Below are positions 31,808 to 43,918 of a stretch of DNA of 64,000 nt, in pieces. A model generated the notes under the pieces. The model searched no databases, was not told the DNA's origin, and worked only from the letters and a program-made list of their open reading frames with translations. The stretch comes from Symbiodinium natans. Lineage: Eukaryota > Sar > Dinophyceae > Suessiales > Symbiodiniaceae. Location: positions 343,001 through 407,000 of the forward strand of contig CAJNDS010002275.1 in NCBI GenBank assembly GCA_905221605.1, in the 5' to 3' direction. The position numbers were made by a program, and so were the translations under genes. Every line of letters begins with the position of its first letter. Position 1 is the first letter of the stretch.

Positions 31808-33300
31808 GTTTTGTTGCATTGAGAACGTGACCATATACTTCGAGGCTCAGAGCCTGAAGCAACAGTGCAAAGGGAGGAATCATACAACTAGGTCTCTTGC
31901 GGCTGTGGGAGTCATCGACTCATGCCTGAGGCATACAGGCACGTCTTGATTGCGCTCCAGAACATGAGAGCGACGGATGTACCTCGTCCAGATTGTGCTG
32001 CTTTTGTCACTTTTGTCAGCCTTGTTCGATGATGTAATTGTCTCATTGATTGTCGTTCTGCTCTGCGCAGGTTCCATTTCAGCACACGTTGTTGAGCCCG
32101 CAACCGGATCCATTGCCTCCAACATACCTCAAGGATGCTTGTCTCGGCTTGCTGGTCTAGAGTTTAGATTCGTTTAGATTGATGATTGTAAGTCTCCCCG
32201 CTGAGGAGGAGACGGACATGTTTCACTTCCACAATGTCTTCACCAGTTGCGAGAAGGCTGATTGAATTTATTCGTGCTTTGTGCCGACTGCCAAAGGCTT
32301 TTAGGTATCGAAACGACAATGCGGAAGCATACAGCAAAAATCAGACTGTGCGGTCTCACCAGGCGGACTCCGAAATCTCAGCCCCGAAGTCCTTCCGCAT
32401 TTTGGCAGAATGGCCTCCCGCGCTCAGGCAGCCGGCAGCCCAGGGAGGGGTCTACACTCCGATACACCCCGAACCAACATCCACGAACAGCTGCTTCCAC
32501 TTGTGCTTTTCAAAATCTAAGGGCGCTGGACCTGGACCCATCGCAGCTGGACGCCGTGCAGCACGCTTGCTGCCCAGTCCATGCAGGTCTATCTGCGCGA
32601 TGCGCCACCTGCATGAAGCCTCCAACCAGTTTGCGACTTAGGCACTGACCCATCAAATGGCATTGATTCAGGGCCCTCCTGGCACCGGCAAGTCATGCTC
32701 TTGGTGTGGCCTTGCAAGTTAGACTTGTTGCGGTGTGGTCTTATCTCTGTGGCATGCTCTGGCAAGCCATGGCAAACTGATAGCACATCATCGGCCAAGA
32801 AGCCTTGCGAGCTTGTAAGGACCTTTGTCGGCCTGAAGATCGTACAGGACGGACACCCCGGGCATCTTACAAATGATGGCACACATCACCCGGCCAGCAC
32901 TGTGTTACCGGATGATAGAGCAGATGCTCATAGCGGCTGCCAAACTGCGAGTGTTGGGAGGCAATTCTGGACAACACCAAACTCCTTCGACATTCACCGG
33001 TTTTGGTAGTGTGCTACACCAATCATGCTTTGGATCAGCCACGCTGGCAAGTTTTGGTTCTGCAGCTAACAGCAGCCGTTCCACGCCCGTAGTCTGTACC
33101 TGTACCTCATGTCACCGGAGAGTTTTACCGCTCCAGGTTCCTGGAAGGAATCTTCAAATTCTGTGAGAATATTGTCCGGATAGGCAGGTTTTAAAATCGG
33201 CTCGTTAAGACCAGCAGCTGTGCAACTCAAGTTCTTCCAAGAGGCTCCCGCTCCAAGAGTGAGCAGATGATGCGGAGAAACCTGAAGGACTTTCCGTGCC
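31808..33300 (+). CDS. ZNFX1-like helicase, first RecA lobe exons (Walker A)
   Basis: Continues the gene from 28398. 31808-31847 reads IENVTIYFEA, the conserved YFEA box. 32522-32564 reads ALDLDPSQLDAVQH, the Q-motif-like SQ box. 32642-32691 reads ALTHQMALIQGPPGTGK, and 32820 onward reads TFVGLKIVQ; together they form the Walker A GPPGTGKT, with its lysine codon split AA|G by the GT-AG intron 32692-32819. About 32991-33037 reads PVLVVCYTNHALDQ (motif Ia). 33137-33183 reads FLEGIFKFCENIVRIG, and 33244 onward reads SRSKSEQMMRRNLKDF. The introns 32565-32641, 33038-33136 and 33184-33243 are GC-AG. Every junction restores a conserved motif in frame, so this lobe appears undamaged. Confidence 0.92.
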
Positions 33301-33894
33301 TGAAACGTAGTATGCCTAGTATGCTGCAATGCTGCACACACTGCTGTTGACTAGGCTATACTGGGCTAATCCAGGAGCTCGTTATGGGCGTGCCACCATC
33401 AAGGGAGTTCCTGCAGGCACGTGCACTCACGAACGAACGGTTCCATTCCCAACGCTTCCATTCGCCGACTTGTCCCGGCATCTTGACCGTCTTGATGTGG
33501 AGCTGTGATAAGTTGTGCTGTTCTTGCATGTTGTGTTTTGCCGCTTCCAATTGACCACAGGCTCGGAAGTGCTTGACCGACCGCAATGGCCTCAACTTCA
33601 AGTGCTTCTATTTAGCCGTCGAGCCTCGTTGAGCCATCAGATGCTATGAAAATCCCAGGCCGAGACTACTTGCGAGATGAGCTTGCCAAGGTCTGCAGAG
33701 TCTGCAGCTCCTTTGGGCCCCATTGAACAGTTCGAACCCCTGAAAGGATCTTGTGTGAGCATCTTTCCAAGTTTCCACACTGTTGTCCTCCCCTGCGCTT
33801 TCGGTTTTCTCTAAAGATGCTGCGCCAGGCAGTTGTGCAGGTCGACAGCCACACGGTCTCGGCGGCTCAAGCCAAGGCCGAGAGACGCAGACGC

Positions 33895-34045
33895 GAGCAA
33901 CAGCAGCAAGAACAAGACCAAGAACAAGACCAAGAACAAGAAGAAGAAGAAGAAGAAGAACTAGAAGAACCAGAACAAGAAGAAAAATGACAAGAACAAG
34001 AACAATCACAAGAACAATGCCAAGAACAAGAACAATAACACGAAC
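33895..34045. repeat. AAGAACAAG/GAA repeat
   Basis: Imperfect GAACAA and GAAGAA units. The Glu/Gln-rich frame across it (33751-33990) is probably a repeat artefact. Confidence 0.85.
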
Positions 34046-34364
34046 AGAACGCGCCCTACAGATGCATCAGATGCCAAGGGGGCCCAAAGGCACCCAGCCA
34101 TGGGTGGAAAAGACCCAACGCGCAGGAACATTTAGCCCCTCAATTTTGTAAGTACAAGACACGACCAAGACTTGCTCTGTGGCACGCATTTCTGGCCAGC
34201 GGATGTACGAGTCAGACCACGACGTATTTGTCTCGGACGAGAACAGAACAAGACATATCAAGCACCCTGGAATTTACCTATTTCCTGTAAAAAAAGGTGG
34301 TCGGACGCGAAAATACAAAACCCAGAGAAAACTGTCACCAGAATCCAAAGCTTCCACGGTACCC

Positions 34365-34512
34365 AAAACAACAACAAACAACAACAAACAACAACAAACA
34401 ACAACAAACAACAACAAACAACAACAAACGACAACAAACAACTACAAACAACTACAAACAACAACAACAAACAACAACAAACAGCAACAAACAACAAACA
34501 ACCAACAACAAC
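34365..34512. repeat. ACAACAAAC 10-mer/3-mer repeat
   Basis: AACAACAAAC units repeated about a dozen times, then degenerating into CAACCAACA. Poly-Asn/Gln/Thr frames here are artefacts. Confidence 0.9.
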
Positions 34513-35162
34513 CAACATCAAGCCACAGCAAGCAACAGCAAGAAACAACAACCAACAATCAGAATTGTTTTTACAGCTAGGTTATGTCAAACAGCATAGC
34601 TTTGCAAGGTTTTCACACCATCACACATGAGATTGAGCGCTTTGTGTCTTGCGTGTCCTTCAATCATGGTTTAGTCATCTGTTTGTTCCCGTTTCCAGCT
34701 CAGCCGACTCAATGGTCTACAGATGTGCCGTTCTTCTTGGATCATGGGGACAGCCCATGCCAAGCACTGCCAAGAAGACCCAAACATACACATGCAAAGC
34801 CAGATCAATCTAAGCCAGCATGTGCACGCGGGGCATCTGCGCCGGCAGTATCTTGCCGCATCTGCACAGAAGCACGAGGCAACATACCCTGCACCCGCCA
34901 GCAAGCAAATTTCCCGTCCCTTTTGCAGCCGCTTTCTTTCTCCTGTAATTCCTGTATTCCTGCACTTTCACTTGTCAGAAATGGCGGGAAGACACTGCAT
35001 GCATGGCCAGTCATTGATGTCCGAGCAGCAGTTCGAGGAGTTCTATCAGGCACCTGTTCGTCGGATGTCAGAAGTTTAGGGCGTGGTCGGTGATGCGTCG
35101 GTGTAGCGTGAAACTTCATCCATGTCACGGATCGTGCACTAGATTGCGCCGTGAGTCTCCAG

Positions 35163-35696
35163 GGCTTCTTGGATTACTTGGGCGATTCCAAGGAAGACTT
35201 CCCAGAGGCCTCGATGCTTCTGCAACGTTTCTTGCCGTCTTACGAGCGCATGCATTTTTTGTAGGATGCGTGGGTGGTCGATGATGAGATCTGGTCGCGG
35301 GTGATGAAGGCGAGGCATGTCCAGTGTTGCATATTGTCGTGGGAACTTGCGATGATGTCAACCGACATCAGCAACCTGGAACAGGAGTGGCTTGGAACAA
35401 GTGATCCTTCGAGATTCGCACCAGTTCCCAAACATCAGGGTGGCGGTCTACCATCTGCGCGCACCCCAGACCCAACGGAGCCCCTTCTGACACTAATGCT
35501 GCGTGAAGGTTACAGTGACAGAGCAAAATCAGACCCTCCAGACTCCTGCCGATGCGCCAGTTCAAAGCGTTCGGACTCACGGAAGAGAGCGACGAGGATG
35601 ACTATGCGCCATATGGCTCCAAAGACGACGGAGATGAGGAGGAGGCTGGAGATGCTTCAGCGCAATGTCAAAGACTCATCAACGAAGCAGCGATGA
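35163..35696 (+). CDS. Candidate ZNFX1-like helicase exons, insert region between motifs Ia and II
   Basis: 35163 onward reads GFLDYLGDSKEDFPEASMLL then QRFLPSYERM. After a TTTTTTGTAG acceptor, 35264 onward reads DAWVVDDEIWSRVMKARHV. 35552-35696 reads MRQFKAFGLTEESDEDDYAP followed by an acidic Asp/Glu-rich run, ending in a TGA. In ZNFX1 relatives the region between the RSKSE box and motif II is long and variable, so these stretches fit by position. No motif confirms them individually. Confidence 0.45.
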
Positions 35697-36787
35697 GCGA
35701 CTGAGCAACTGAGTGGTGATCAAGTTGTGCTGGTTGCTTAGACCAGAGGCGTTGTGCGGCAGATGCCGCAGTCCTGACATCACATGCAAACCAACTTGAA
35801 ACATCTCAAGCCTGTCCTGATGCTTGCATACGGCCACATATCTTGGCATGGTCCTATTGGAGGCTGCAAACGAGGTTTACGACCGGAAGCTGGATGACAA
35901 TGAGCAAGCAGAGCAGGTAGATGAGAAGCGCAAGCATCCCCCTGAGCTGTCAGGATGCTCCGAGAGACAGAGAGAGTCTGAGAGAGAGAGAGAAAGAGAC
36001 TGAGGGTCTGAACTCTTAAACCCCAATGCTTCTTCTTCTCTTCCGGCCTGGGAGGGCCTTCTGGCCTGACCTTCTAGTGCTCGAACGAAAGAAGTACTGC
36101 TCTGTCTTCGTTGGGATTAAGGAGTCGGATGGATTTCTTCCAAGAACTGCACAATGCCTGGCAGCTTGATCGCACAGTTTGCTCAGATGCAGCCAGCCTC
36201 TTCATGCCACTCTTCCCACACCGTTGCGCTGGGATGCACTCAAGTCTATCGTTTCATTTACTACATTTGCGATGCTTAGGTTGCCATACCTGGACGAGTA
36301 CTATGAGAACTTGACTCCCGAAATGCGTAGCTTGGATTGGCGGGAAGAGGCAGACTCGTCATGCATGGATCAAGCATGCCAGAGCACACGAGCTCAAGTG
36401 CGTTTTGGGCATATGGATGGGTTTCTCACTTTCTTAATGAAACTGGCAATGTGTGGCGCTGTGAGAAGTGCTACTGACAACTTTCCAAATCCCATCGTCA
36501 ATCGCCACGTGTTTGCCAGAACCTGTGGCGACTGCTGCCGAACCAGCGACGTGAGTGCTACCGTCAGTGGCTTGTGGAGGCTCCCGAGCACGGTGTTAGC
36601 CATGAAAGGGCTGCCTTCCAAGATCTTCCAAGCATTGTCATGCGTTGGCCTGCATAGGCACATGAAGAAGCACGAGGTGTCCTCCCAGAGCTTGCGCATC
36701 TGCTGGAGCGCAACGCGGAAAGCAGAGCTGTATCCCGGCGTATTAGATAATAACTAGAACGAGTTTAACTACATAATTTTCAAACGC

Positions 36788-36960
36788 CATGCTACCCGCC
36801 TCGGCCGGGGCCTGTCGCCACTGCAGCCGCGAGGCCAGGTGGCCACGATAGACATCATGTCTAGAAGCCCCAAGCCTGAAACAGCAAACTCGAAAGCGGG
36901 AGGGGCGGGGAGGGGGAGAAAAGGTGGGGGGAGGGGGGTGGCAAGGGTCACGAAGACACG
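36788..36960. repeat. CCGCCTCGGCCGGGG module plus G-rich tail, copy 1
   Basis: The 19-mer CCCGCCTCGGCCGGGGCCT (36795-36813) recurs exactly at 60130-60148. Both are preceded by a TTTCAA-ACG-CTACCCG block and followed within about 100 bp by a G-rich run. This looks like a dispersed repeat family. More G-rich sequence continues to about 37250. Confidence 0.6.
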
Positions 36961-38024
36961 AAGACACTAGTCAAAAAGAAAGCAAATATGAGGCGATGGA
37001 GCTGTAAAGCTCTTCCGAGGGTTTGAGGGGGTGCGGGTGGTTGGGACGGCAGGGGGGGGGGGCCAGGTCTTGCGCCGGTTAGGGATGGTTGAGGCCAGGG
37101 TAGAGGGGGGAACAGGGCCAAGCCTTGGAGGGCAGAAGAGATGGATGAGCCGAAGTGCAAGGGTAGAAGGGTACGAAATGCACAAGTAAGGAAGCGAGGG
37201 GTGCTGCAGAGGGGAGACGGGGGGGCGGTAGGGGGTCTCGCCCGGAAGCCGAGGCGAACAACTAAAGCTAGGTCCAGGTCTAATGTGATAGTCTTCATCA
37301 GGCACACCATATTATCCATATTGTTGGATATGCAATGTAGCAAGAGAAGAGCGTGTTTGCATCCTGTTCGTGAACTGCATGCAGTCAGACATTGGTAAGA
37401 TGTTCATGGTGAGGTTCGAGAAACTCATACAATGGGCACGAAGTTAGCTTTTGTATCACTTTGCGACAGCTCGCGTTCACCAAAGGGAATCACGTTGTGA
37501 CATATTGCGACACCATTCCGTCAATCAGGCACTAGAGCGAGACCGCAAGCTGGCCGTTCTGCGTGAAATGCAGGCCACACTTCTGCCGAAGATGCAGCTG
37601 GGGTAGCGTAGAATGAGAATGACAGCTTGAAGTGTCTGTTCTGGTGGCCAGCTCTCCTGTTGCGACCCTTTCGTCGCAAAGTTAGCACCAGCTGCTTGAG
37701 TTTAGTACCGCTTAACCAGCGAGGTCTCGGTTCTATCCGGCAATGAGGGGAATTGGAATCAGGAAGCATTTGGAATCCGGAACTGAGTTGAAAGGTTTCA
37801 TAGGCATCCGGGGGCTGCTGGAGGTTCAAGGCAATCCTTGGGCTGAGGCCTGTAAGATGTCTCCATGACATTCCCTCATCCGGGCATGTCGGGGCTGAAT
37901 CCCTCAGCGCACCCGGGAGCTCTGCAATTAACATCAATGAAATGTGAGCGGTGCACGTGAAGGGAGAACTCTCTTGCATGTGCCAGTGTATCCAGCGTGC
38001 TGGCCCGTGCTACAACTGTCAGAG

Positions 38025-38825
38025 TTGTGCCAGGTCGTGGGCATGACGACGACGGCTGTGTCCAAATATCAGCAGCTGCTGAAGGACTACCACATCTTCA
38101 ATTCTTGAGCCATGGTTCGTTCAGTCGCAGCACATGCCGGAACTGATCATGACAGTCTGAGTATATGCCTTGTCTTATGTGCTTGACTTGCACTGCTCTG
38201 AGCATCATGAAAGCTTAAGCTCACTGCGGACTTAGGCCACAGCATTCTTTATGTTAGCCACACATCCACACACCAAGCGACAATTGCGCATTGGGATGTC
38301 GCTTGATGCAAGGATTTGCTGACGCAAGAGTGTGGCTAAAGAATCTGAAGAGCTTGTGCAAGAATACTGTGCAAGAGGCCGCAAAAGACAGAGTTCCTTT
38401 GCAGGGCAAAAGGCCCACGCCTCAAACCCAAAGAACTCCAAACTTCACGAGCACCTCAACTCCAAGGCCCAAACCCCTCGAGCAGCCTACGTTAATTTAA
38501 GCTCGTCATTTGCCCCAAAGCATGGAACATAGTGCCAGATTGAGGTTTCATATTGTTCCGTGAAAGAGCGAAAGAACACACATAGTTCCGCGAAGAAGCC
38601 AAGTCGGCATGGGAATGAAAGAGTTTTCATCAACCCGCATGCACAATCAAGCTCAACAGCATCAACACCCAAGCGTTCAACCTGCGAAAGACCTGCCGGT
38701 GCCCGCAAGCTGGTGCATTCTACGGTTGCAAGGCACAGAGACAGGAGATGTAGAGACTCAGAGAGTAAGCACAGGAGCTCCGACCAGAGGTTGTCATCGT
38801 TGAGGAGGCAGCCGAGGTACTGGAA
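38025..38825 (+). CDS. ZNFX1-like helicase, exons up to motif II (DEAA box)
   Basis: 38025-38101 reads CQVVGMTTTAVSKYQQLLKD, the conserved VVGMTTTGAAK box. 38790-38825 reads VVIVEEAAEVLE, the Walker B/motif II (here EEAAE, as usual for ZNFX1 relatives). The exon ends in phase 0 at a GC site (GCCCAC, 38826). The next residues expected, AHILTxLHPxTxH, are not found nearby; they occur at 57652, so the following intron would be 18,826 bp. The frame running past 38825 (AHDSS) reads into intron. Confidence 0.85.
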
Positions 38826-39699
38826 GCCCACGACTCAAGTATCTCAAGTCAGCCAAGCTCAGACATTGTCAGATCTTAGCTGCTGACATCACGGACTGCT
38901 GATTCGTGTTATGCAGATGTCGCATGGAGCTTCCGGGAGAGCAGTTGGCCCACAGACTGATGCCACATTTACGAAGCACCGTAACATGATCCAGCTTTGG
39001 AATGTTAGTTGGACTTACTGCCACCAGCAAGAAGTACCATCAGTCATACTAAGTCATCATTGTCGATGCAACGTGGTGTAAAGGGAGACTCTAATTTGAC
39101 TGCGCAGCCGTCGACGCGCCCTGGACGGCACGGCCCCAAGCTGCCAACAATGTCACTGGAAATGTCTGAGAAGATCGGCCCACGTCAGCCTCTTTTGCTG
39201 CACAGTCTGTGTTTGCAATTTGGAAGCAATGACGCGACTCTCCGACGCCCTGTTGCATTCGTCGAGGTGGCGGTCTGTCAATGCGTATTCTCCACATGTC
39301 ACGATCATGACGCCATGTCCAGTTTCTCCAGTCTGAATAATCATCTTCCGTTCAGGATGGTCGGGTCACTTCGTCATTGATCGAACCAGGTGTCCTCGTT
39401 CTAACCTAAGATAGAAATGCTGACATTGCAGTGAAAGGCCTAACCTCCCTTCTGAACGTTGCGAGATCGAAGGAGACACTCATTCGACGCAAGCAGAAAA
39501 ATGTGACCATCACCTCCAAAATTGTTTCTTCATGCGCCAAACTCCAGGTGCAACAGGTGTCCTGTAAAGGTAAAGATAGAAATGCGTAAGGGAAGAGACA
39601 GAGAGGCTAAGAGGAAATGGGAAGTTGGCAAGGTGTTTTGTCCTCGCCTCCTGTCCATTGTTTTAAATCGGCCCTTGCCCGGCGCAAACATGAAGAGCG

Positions 39700-39700
39700 G

Positions 39701-39736
<36 letters not shown>

Positions 39737-39743
39737 CAGAGAG
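39700..39743. repeat. GA dinucleotide repeat
   Basis: Run of GA units with single C interruptions. Confidence 0.9.
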
Positions 39744-40186
39744 GATCGAGGGGAGGGGGAGGTTGACAATAGGGAGCTGGCGGTAGCGGGGGGACTTCTC
39801 CGGGCAAAGCAGGGTCGTATCGGCCCCAAACCCTGAGAATCCATACCCTGAGTTGAGTTAGGACAGTAGAATGCAGGCTCCCAAGAACATGACCTCTTTA
39901 GTTGCGTTTGCGCAGTGTTTTGGGACGTTTGCACTACCTAGTCACGTTTGCGTGGTGATTTGGGATGACAGCCTCTTGCCTAGAGCAGGTCGGCCCAGTA
40001 TGACAGATGTCACAGCCTAGCAGTTCTTGTTAGTGCGTGGTCCATATCAGCTTAGGGGGACTCACATAACAGGCTGACTAGGGGGACATGACCCTTTTGT
40101 ATAGCTGACCTCATGGCCCTCGGGAAGACTAGCTGACTAGCGCTCACTGCAGGAATATTGTGGGGCAACACAAGGGCAGTCTTCCC

Positions 40187-40201
40187 GGGGGGGGGGGGGG
40201 G
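40187..40201. repeat. Poly-G tract (15)
   Basis: Fifteen consecutive G. Similar tracts lie at 40784-40801 (18) and 41396-41419 (24) within 1.3 kb. Confidence 0.95.
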
Positions 40202-40284
40202 AACGTACACGTCTCACGCCGACCTGGATACGGACTGGGCGCGCCTTGTGCGCGGAGGGTGCATGCGTGATCCCTTCAAGCCCC

Positions 40285-40335
40285 GAAGAAGAAGAAGAAG
40301 AAGAAGAAGAAGAAGAAGAAGAAGAAGAGAGAGAG
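40285..40335. repeat. GAA trinucleotide repeat
   Basis: About 15 GAA units ending in GAGAGAG. Poly-Glu and poly-Arg frames across it are artefacts. Confidence 0.95.
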
Positions 40336-41395
40336 CATCTGTCCTTGCGCGCCTTCTCTCTTGCTGCCAAACCTGTAGCTGGAGGATTGACACACTCACC
40401 ACCCCGATGCTGCCGTCCTGCATTTATGGGGATTTAACCGTACGTACTACGTACCAAACTTTTCCGTGTGTAGACAAGCATTCGGCCTCATTTCAGGGCG
40501 GTTACCACTCAGTTATGCCAGATAGGAGTGCATGTTTTTGGCCAATGCACCTTTTACCTTGAAGACTTGCCAGCCCGTAGCTCCCGGGAGTGCAGTGAAG
40601 TCAGAATGCGCAATACTACCAAACAACACAGGGAGGGAGCCCTGCCCACCACTTCAGCCAAAGTGCACACATGGTGGGAGATCAGACACATTCAGACACT
40701 GTCTGAAAGCGAAAACGGGGCGGGGGGCAGGGCGCCTCACAAACAGACTCGGTGGACTCGTGCCCTTCGGGCCTCTTCCACCTGGGGGGGGGGGGGGGGG
40801 GAGGGCCTTGGACGATTAACATCTATTCTGCGCGTGCTCTTTGTTTTCTTGGACTCTTCTCGAAAACCTCTCTGGGATTGGGTTCTCGTTTGGCGCTTCA
40901 ACGCGGAAGGCGTTCTATCGGATCGCTTTGTGGCGAAGGCCACGAAGAGGAGACGGTCAAGGGAGGGGGGAACATTTTGCTGGGAGAGAAACGTGGGGAG
41001 GCGTGGACCATGCATGATGTGCCGTTGACGGACGGGTTCGGGGGGGGCGAGGACAAGGAGGGGGGAGAGCGGACGGGGAGCGTGACATTCGGTTGATGGG
41101 CAGGGGGTCAAGACAAGGGGGTTCAGAGCGCGAGTTTTTTTTTTTTGCGGTTGAAGGGGTATAGTGACCTTCCGCGCCCTCCACGCCCTCCCTCCGCGCC
41201 CGCCCTCCGCGCCCGCCCTCCGCGCTCGACGCGCCCTCCTCCTCCCCGGCCAGTGCTGATGCTAAGGGTGCATTGCGTTTATTCTGCGGGTGCGTTGCTT
41301 CTATTCTGCGGGCATTTCCCTTGTCATTGTTGAAGTGTTTGTTTAATTACAAGGCACGCACGTGCAGCATAGCCTCATCTTACGGTAAGTCTTAC

Positions 41396-41590
41396 GGGGG
41401 GGGGGGGGGGGGGGGGGGGCATGCGTGCAGAGAGAGAGGGAGAGAGGAGAGAGGGAGACAGGGAGACAGGGAGACAGGGAGACAGGGAGACAGGGAGGCA
41501 GGGAGGCAGGGAGGCAGGAATGCAGGGAGGCAGGGAGGCAGGGAGGCAGGGTGGCAGGGAGGCAGGGAGACAGAGAGACAGAGGCCCTGT
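41396..41590. repeat. G24 tract followed by an 8-bp AGACAGGG/AGGCAGGG minisatellite
   Basis: A G run of 24 (41396-41419) is followed by GAGA sequence and then about 15 head-to-tail 8-bp units, first AGACAGGG and later AGGCAGGG. All three + frames are open through it because the repeat has no stop; none is a gene. Confidence 0.9.
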
Positions 41591-42239
41591 ATATAGAAGA
41601 AGAAAGAAGAAGAGAAAGATCAAAGTGAACGGCGATTTGAGAAGACGAGGCCTGGGATCCTTAACCCACGGACCCGCCAAATCGGCTGACTTCCGAGGTT
41701 CCCCTTGCAGGTCAGCTGTAAACCTCAAGACCTTGCAGGGTAGGAAGATTTCTAGAAACGGCCACTCCCAACGGCCCTAGTCGCCGCCAGTCTGTTTGGA
41801 TCGTTGCAGGCACTGGGGGAAGAAGATGTAAAAAGCCGCTGCCGCTTGCGTCTACTTGGGGGACACGACCACGGATGTAACCCCATCCCCCATCATGTAT
41901 GGAGGCGTACTTTGGCTAAGCGTTCCTTCGAGATTTACATGATTTCGCAACGAATTCGCTGCTTTTGGAAACTGTAAAATCCCATGCGTTCACTGGGGGA
42001 GGGATGTAGTAGCCCTTGCTTGCGCTCTCGGCTGGAAATGGCGACCACAGCTTACGCACGACTTACGCGAGCAATACGCGCAGCTTACGCGGCCGCGCCC
42101 TGTGCCGACAAAAGGTGGCTTCAAGACCATTTGCTCGGCACGCGATTTTCGGTTGTGGGCATCAACGCTCGGTGAGCGATTGTCGGGTGTGGGCGGCTCG
42201 AAGATCAACGAGGTGCGATTTGTGGGAGTGAGGATGTCA

Positions 42240-42443
42240 TGTATGCAGCTTTTCGCTGCGTTTAGATGGTGTTGACATGAATTTCCGCGCATGTGGATGC
42301 GGCGTTTCGCTGCGTTTAGATGGTGATTGACATGGTTTTCGTGCATGTCGAAGTATGCAAAAAAAGTATGATGTCGTAGATGCATCGTTGCTCTGCGTTT
42401 ACATGGTGTTTGGCATGTTTTTGGTGCATGTGGAAGGCTGCAA
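42240..42443. repeat. Degenerate tandem repeat around CTGCGTTTAGATGGTG
   Basis: Three units carry TTTCGCTGCGTTTAGATGGTG or a close variant at about 42251, 42305 and 42388, each followed by GACATG or GGCATG and GCATGT. Spacing is 54 and 83 bp. Confidence 0.75.
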
Positions 42444-42790
42444 AATGGCTGGGACTTGCGTTCCCTCGGGCAAAGGCTTCTTCCAGTTCATGGTGGATAA
42501 CACGTGTCCATTTCGTGCTGCGTTTACTTGGGGAAAATTTTGGCTGGTTTTTGGGTCGTGGCACCTGCGGTCCTTGGGGGGAAGGCTTCCGGAGGCAAAG
42601 GGGATGGGACTACGTCCGGGCGCTTTGGCTTGATCTTGAAGATTCTTGTGGGTGGAAGGAAGCGAGGGACTAGCAACTGTACTCTGCCATAGTTTTTCGT
42701 TTTGATTGTTTGAGTTTCAACCATGCTTCGTCATGCTCTTTGCAGTCGGGCCTGAAAACCCTCTAGATGTTTACACAGGCCATGGGTTCA

Positions 42791-42875
42791 GCGACTTCTG
42801 GATGTTCGGGAGATTGTGAGCAATGCCAAGGCCTCAGCACAAGTCGTTGTTGAATCGGTTGTCAGCTTTTGTAAG
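42791..42875 (+). CDS. Candidate exon, unknown product
   Basis: After GGTTCAG the frame reads RLLDVREIVSNAKASAQVVV then ESVVSFCK, an amphipathic helix-like segment with host-like codon use, ending near AAG-AGGGTG. No family recognised. It lies in the long inferred helicase intron. Confidence 0.3.
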
Positions 42876-43752
42876 AGGGTGGCCACAAGCTTAGCAACAG
42901 CTGGAGACAACCAGCTAGAATCTAGAACTTTTCCAACTAAAGTTTGGCATTTGTCAGCAGACCATTCGACTCACAAGCCAGGCAAATGTCTTGGCACTGG
43001 CAAGAGAACTAGACACGCAGTTTGACGCTGATGCACGCGCTGGAGATACTGAGGCTCAACCTGTGCTCGCAATGGGTCGAGCTCTCATGGCTTTGATGCT
43101 TACTTCTTGCATTCACGTCTTCAAGAGAGGTGCGGTCACCTCTGCTTGATCCAGAGAGAGCGGGAGAAGGAGCAGAAAGCCGTCATGAAGACCTTCACAG
43201 TGAATGCATCGGCCTCGCTCTCAGACTGTTTCGCAAGAATGCTTCCCGCAAGCAGTTCAGCGAGCCTCAGCATTCTACTTGAAAGGGTTGCTCTCCAGAA
43301 GCAGAGAAGCTTCGGGCATTCACGTCGACTGTATAATCCTGTAGGATCCTGTAGGCTTACAAATCAGCGGTCAGGTGCACGATGTGCAGGGTTGTTTGAG
43401 TTAGGGTCGAGCTTCATGGCTTGGGTGCCGAGGGCTTTTGCTGTTGGGGCCCCATCAGGGTTGAGATTCGTGGGAAACTGAGGCATGTTGCTGTCTTATC
43501 TGGGCAAATCTGAGCTAAGACACGAATCACACTTCCGGAACACGAGCCCATACGAGCCCTTCATCCGACAGCCGTCTCGGCCGTCTGCAGGCTCCGGATG
43601 ATGACAGTGTCGCTCCAGAGTGCGCATCTCAGCTGTTCCCTGGTGCAGCTACAACGCCACATGGACACAAGCAAAGTTACTGGGCATCACTAGCCACCAC
43701 TGAGCATCACTGAGCAGACAAAAATCGATGTCTGTTTACGTGGATCCAGTGG

Positions 43753-43918
43753 GTGGCCGAGCGGGTAGCATTGCCGTACGACATGTCGACCGCTGTTCTG
43801 GACTCTCCTTCCAACGTCTTGGGGTACAGCTACTACTTCTATATAAGTGCAGGACCCCCTCTGGTTACGGACGTGCAGTTGCCCAAAGGACCCGACTTCA
43901 AAGTCATTTGCAGATCTG
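43753..43918 (+). CDS. Candidate exon, unknown product
   Basis: The + frame reads VAERVALPYDMSTAVLDSPS and then NVLGYSYYFYISAGPPLVTD, ending near TTTGCAG. Its 5' edge overlaps a tRNA-like A-box (GTGGCCGAGCGGGTAGCA, about 43750), so part may instead be repeat. The opposite strand is also open. Unassigned. Confidence 0.3.

Noticed and set aside
41375-41780. Long overlapping frames of Arg/Gln/Gly and Leu/Pro/Ser
   Set aside because: Read-through of the 8-bp AGACAGGG minisatellite, open in all frames.
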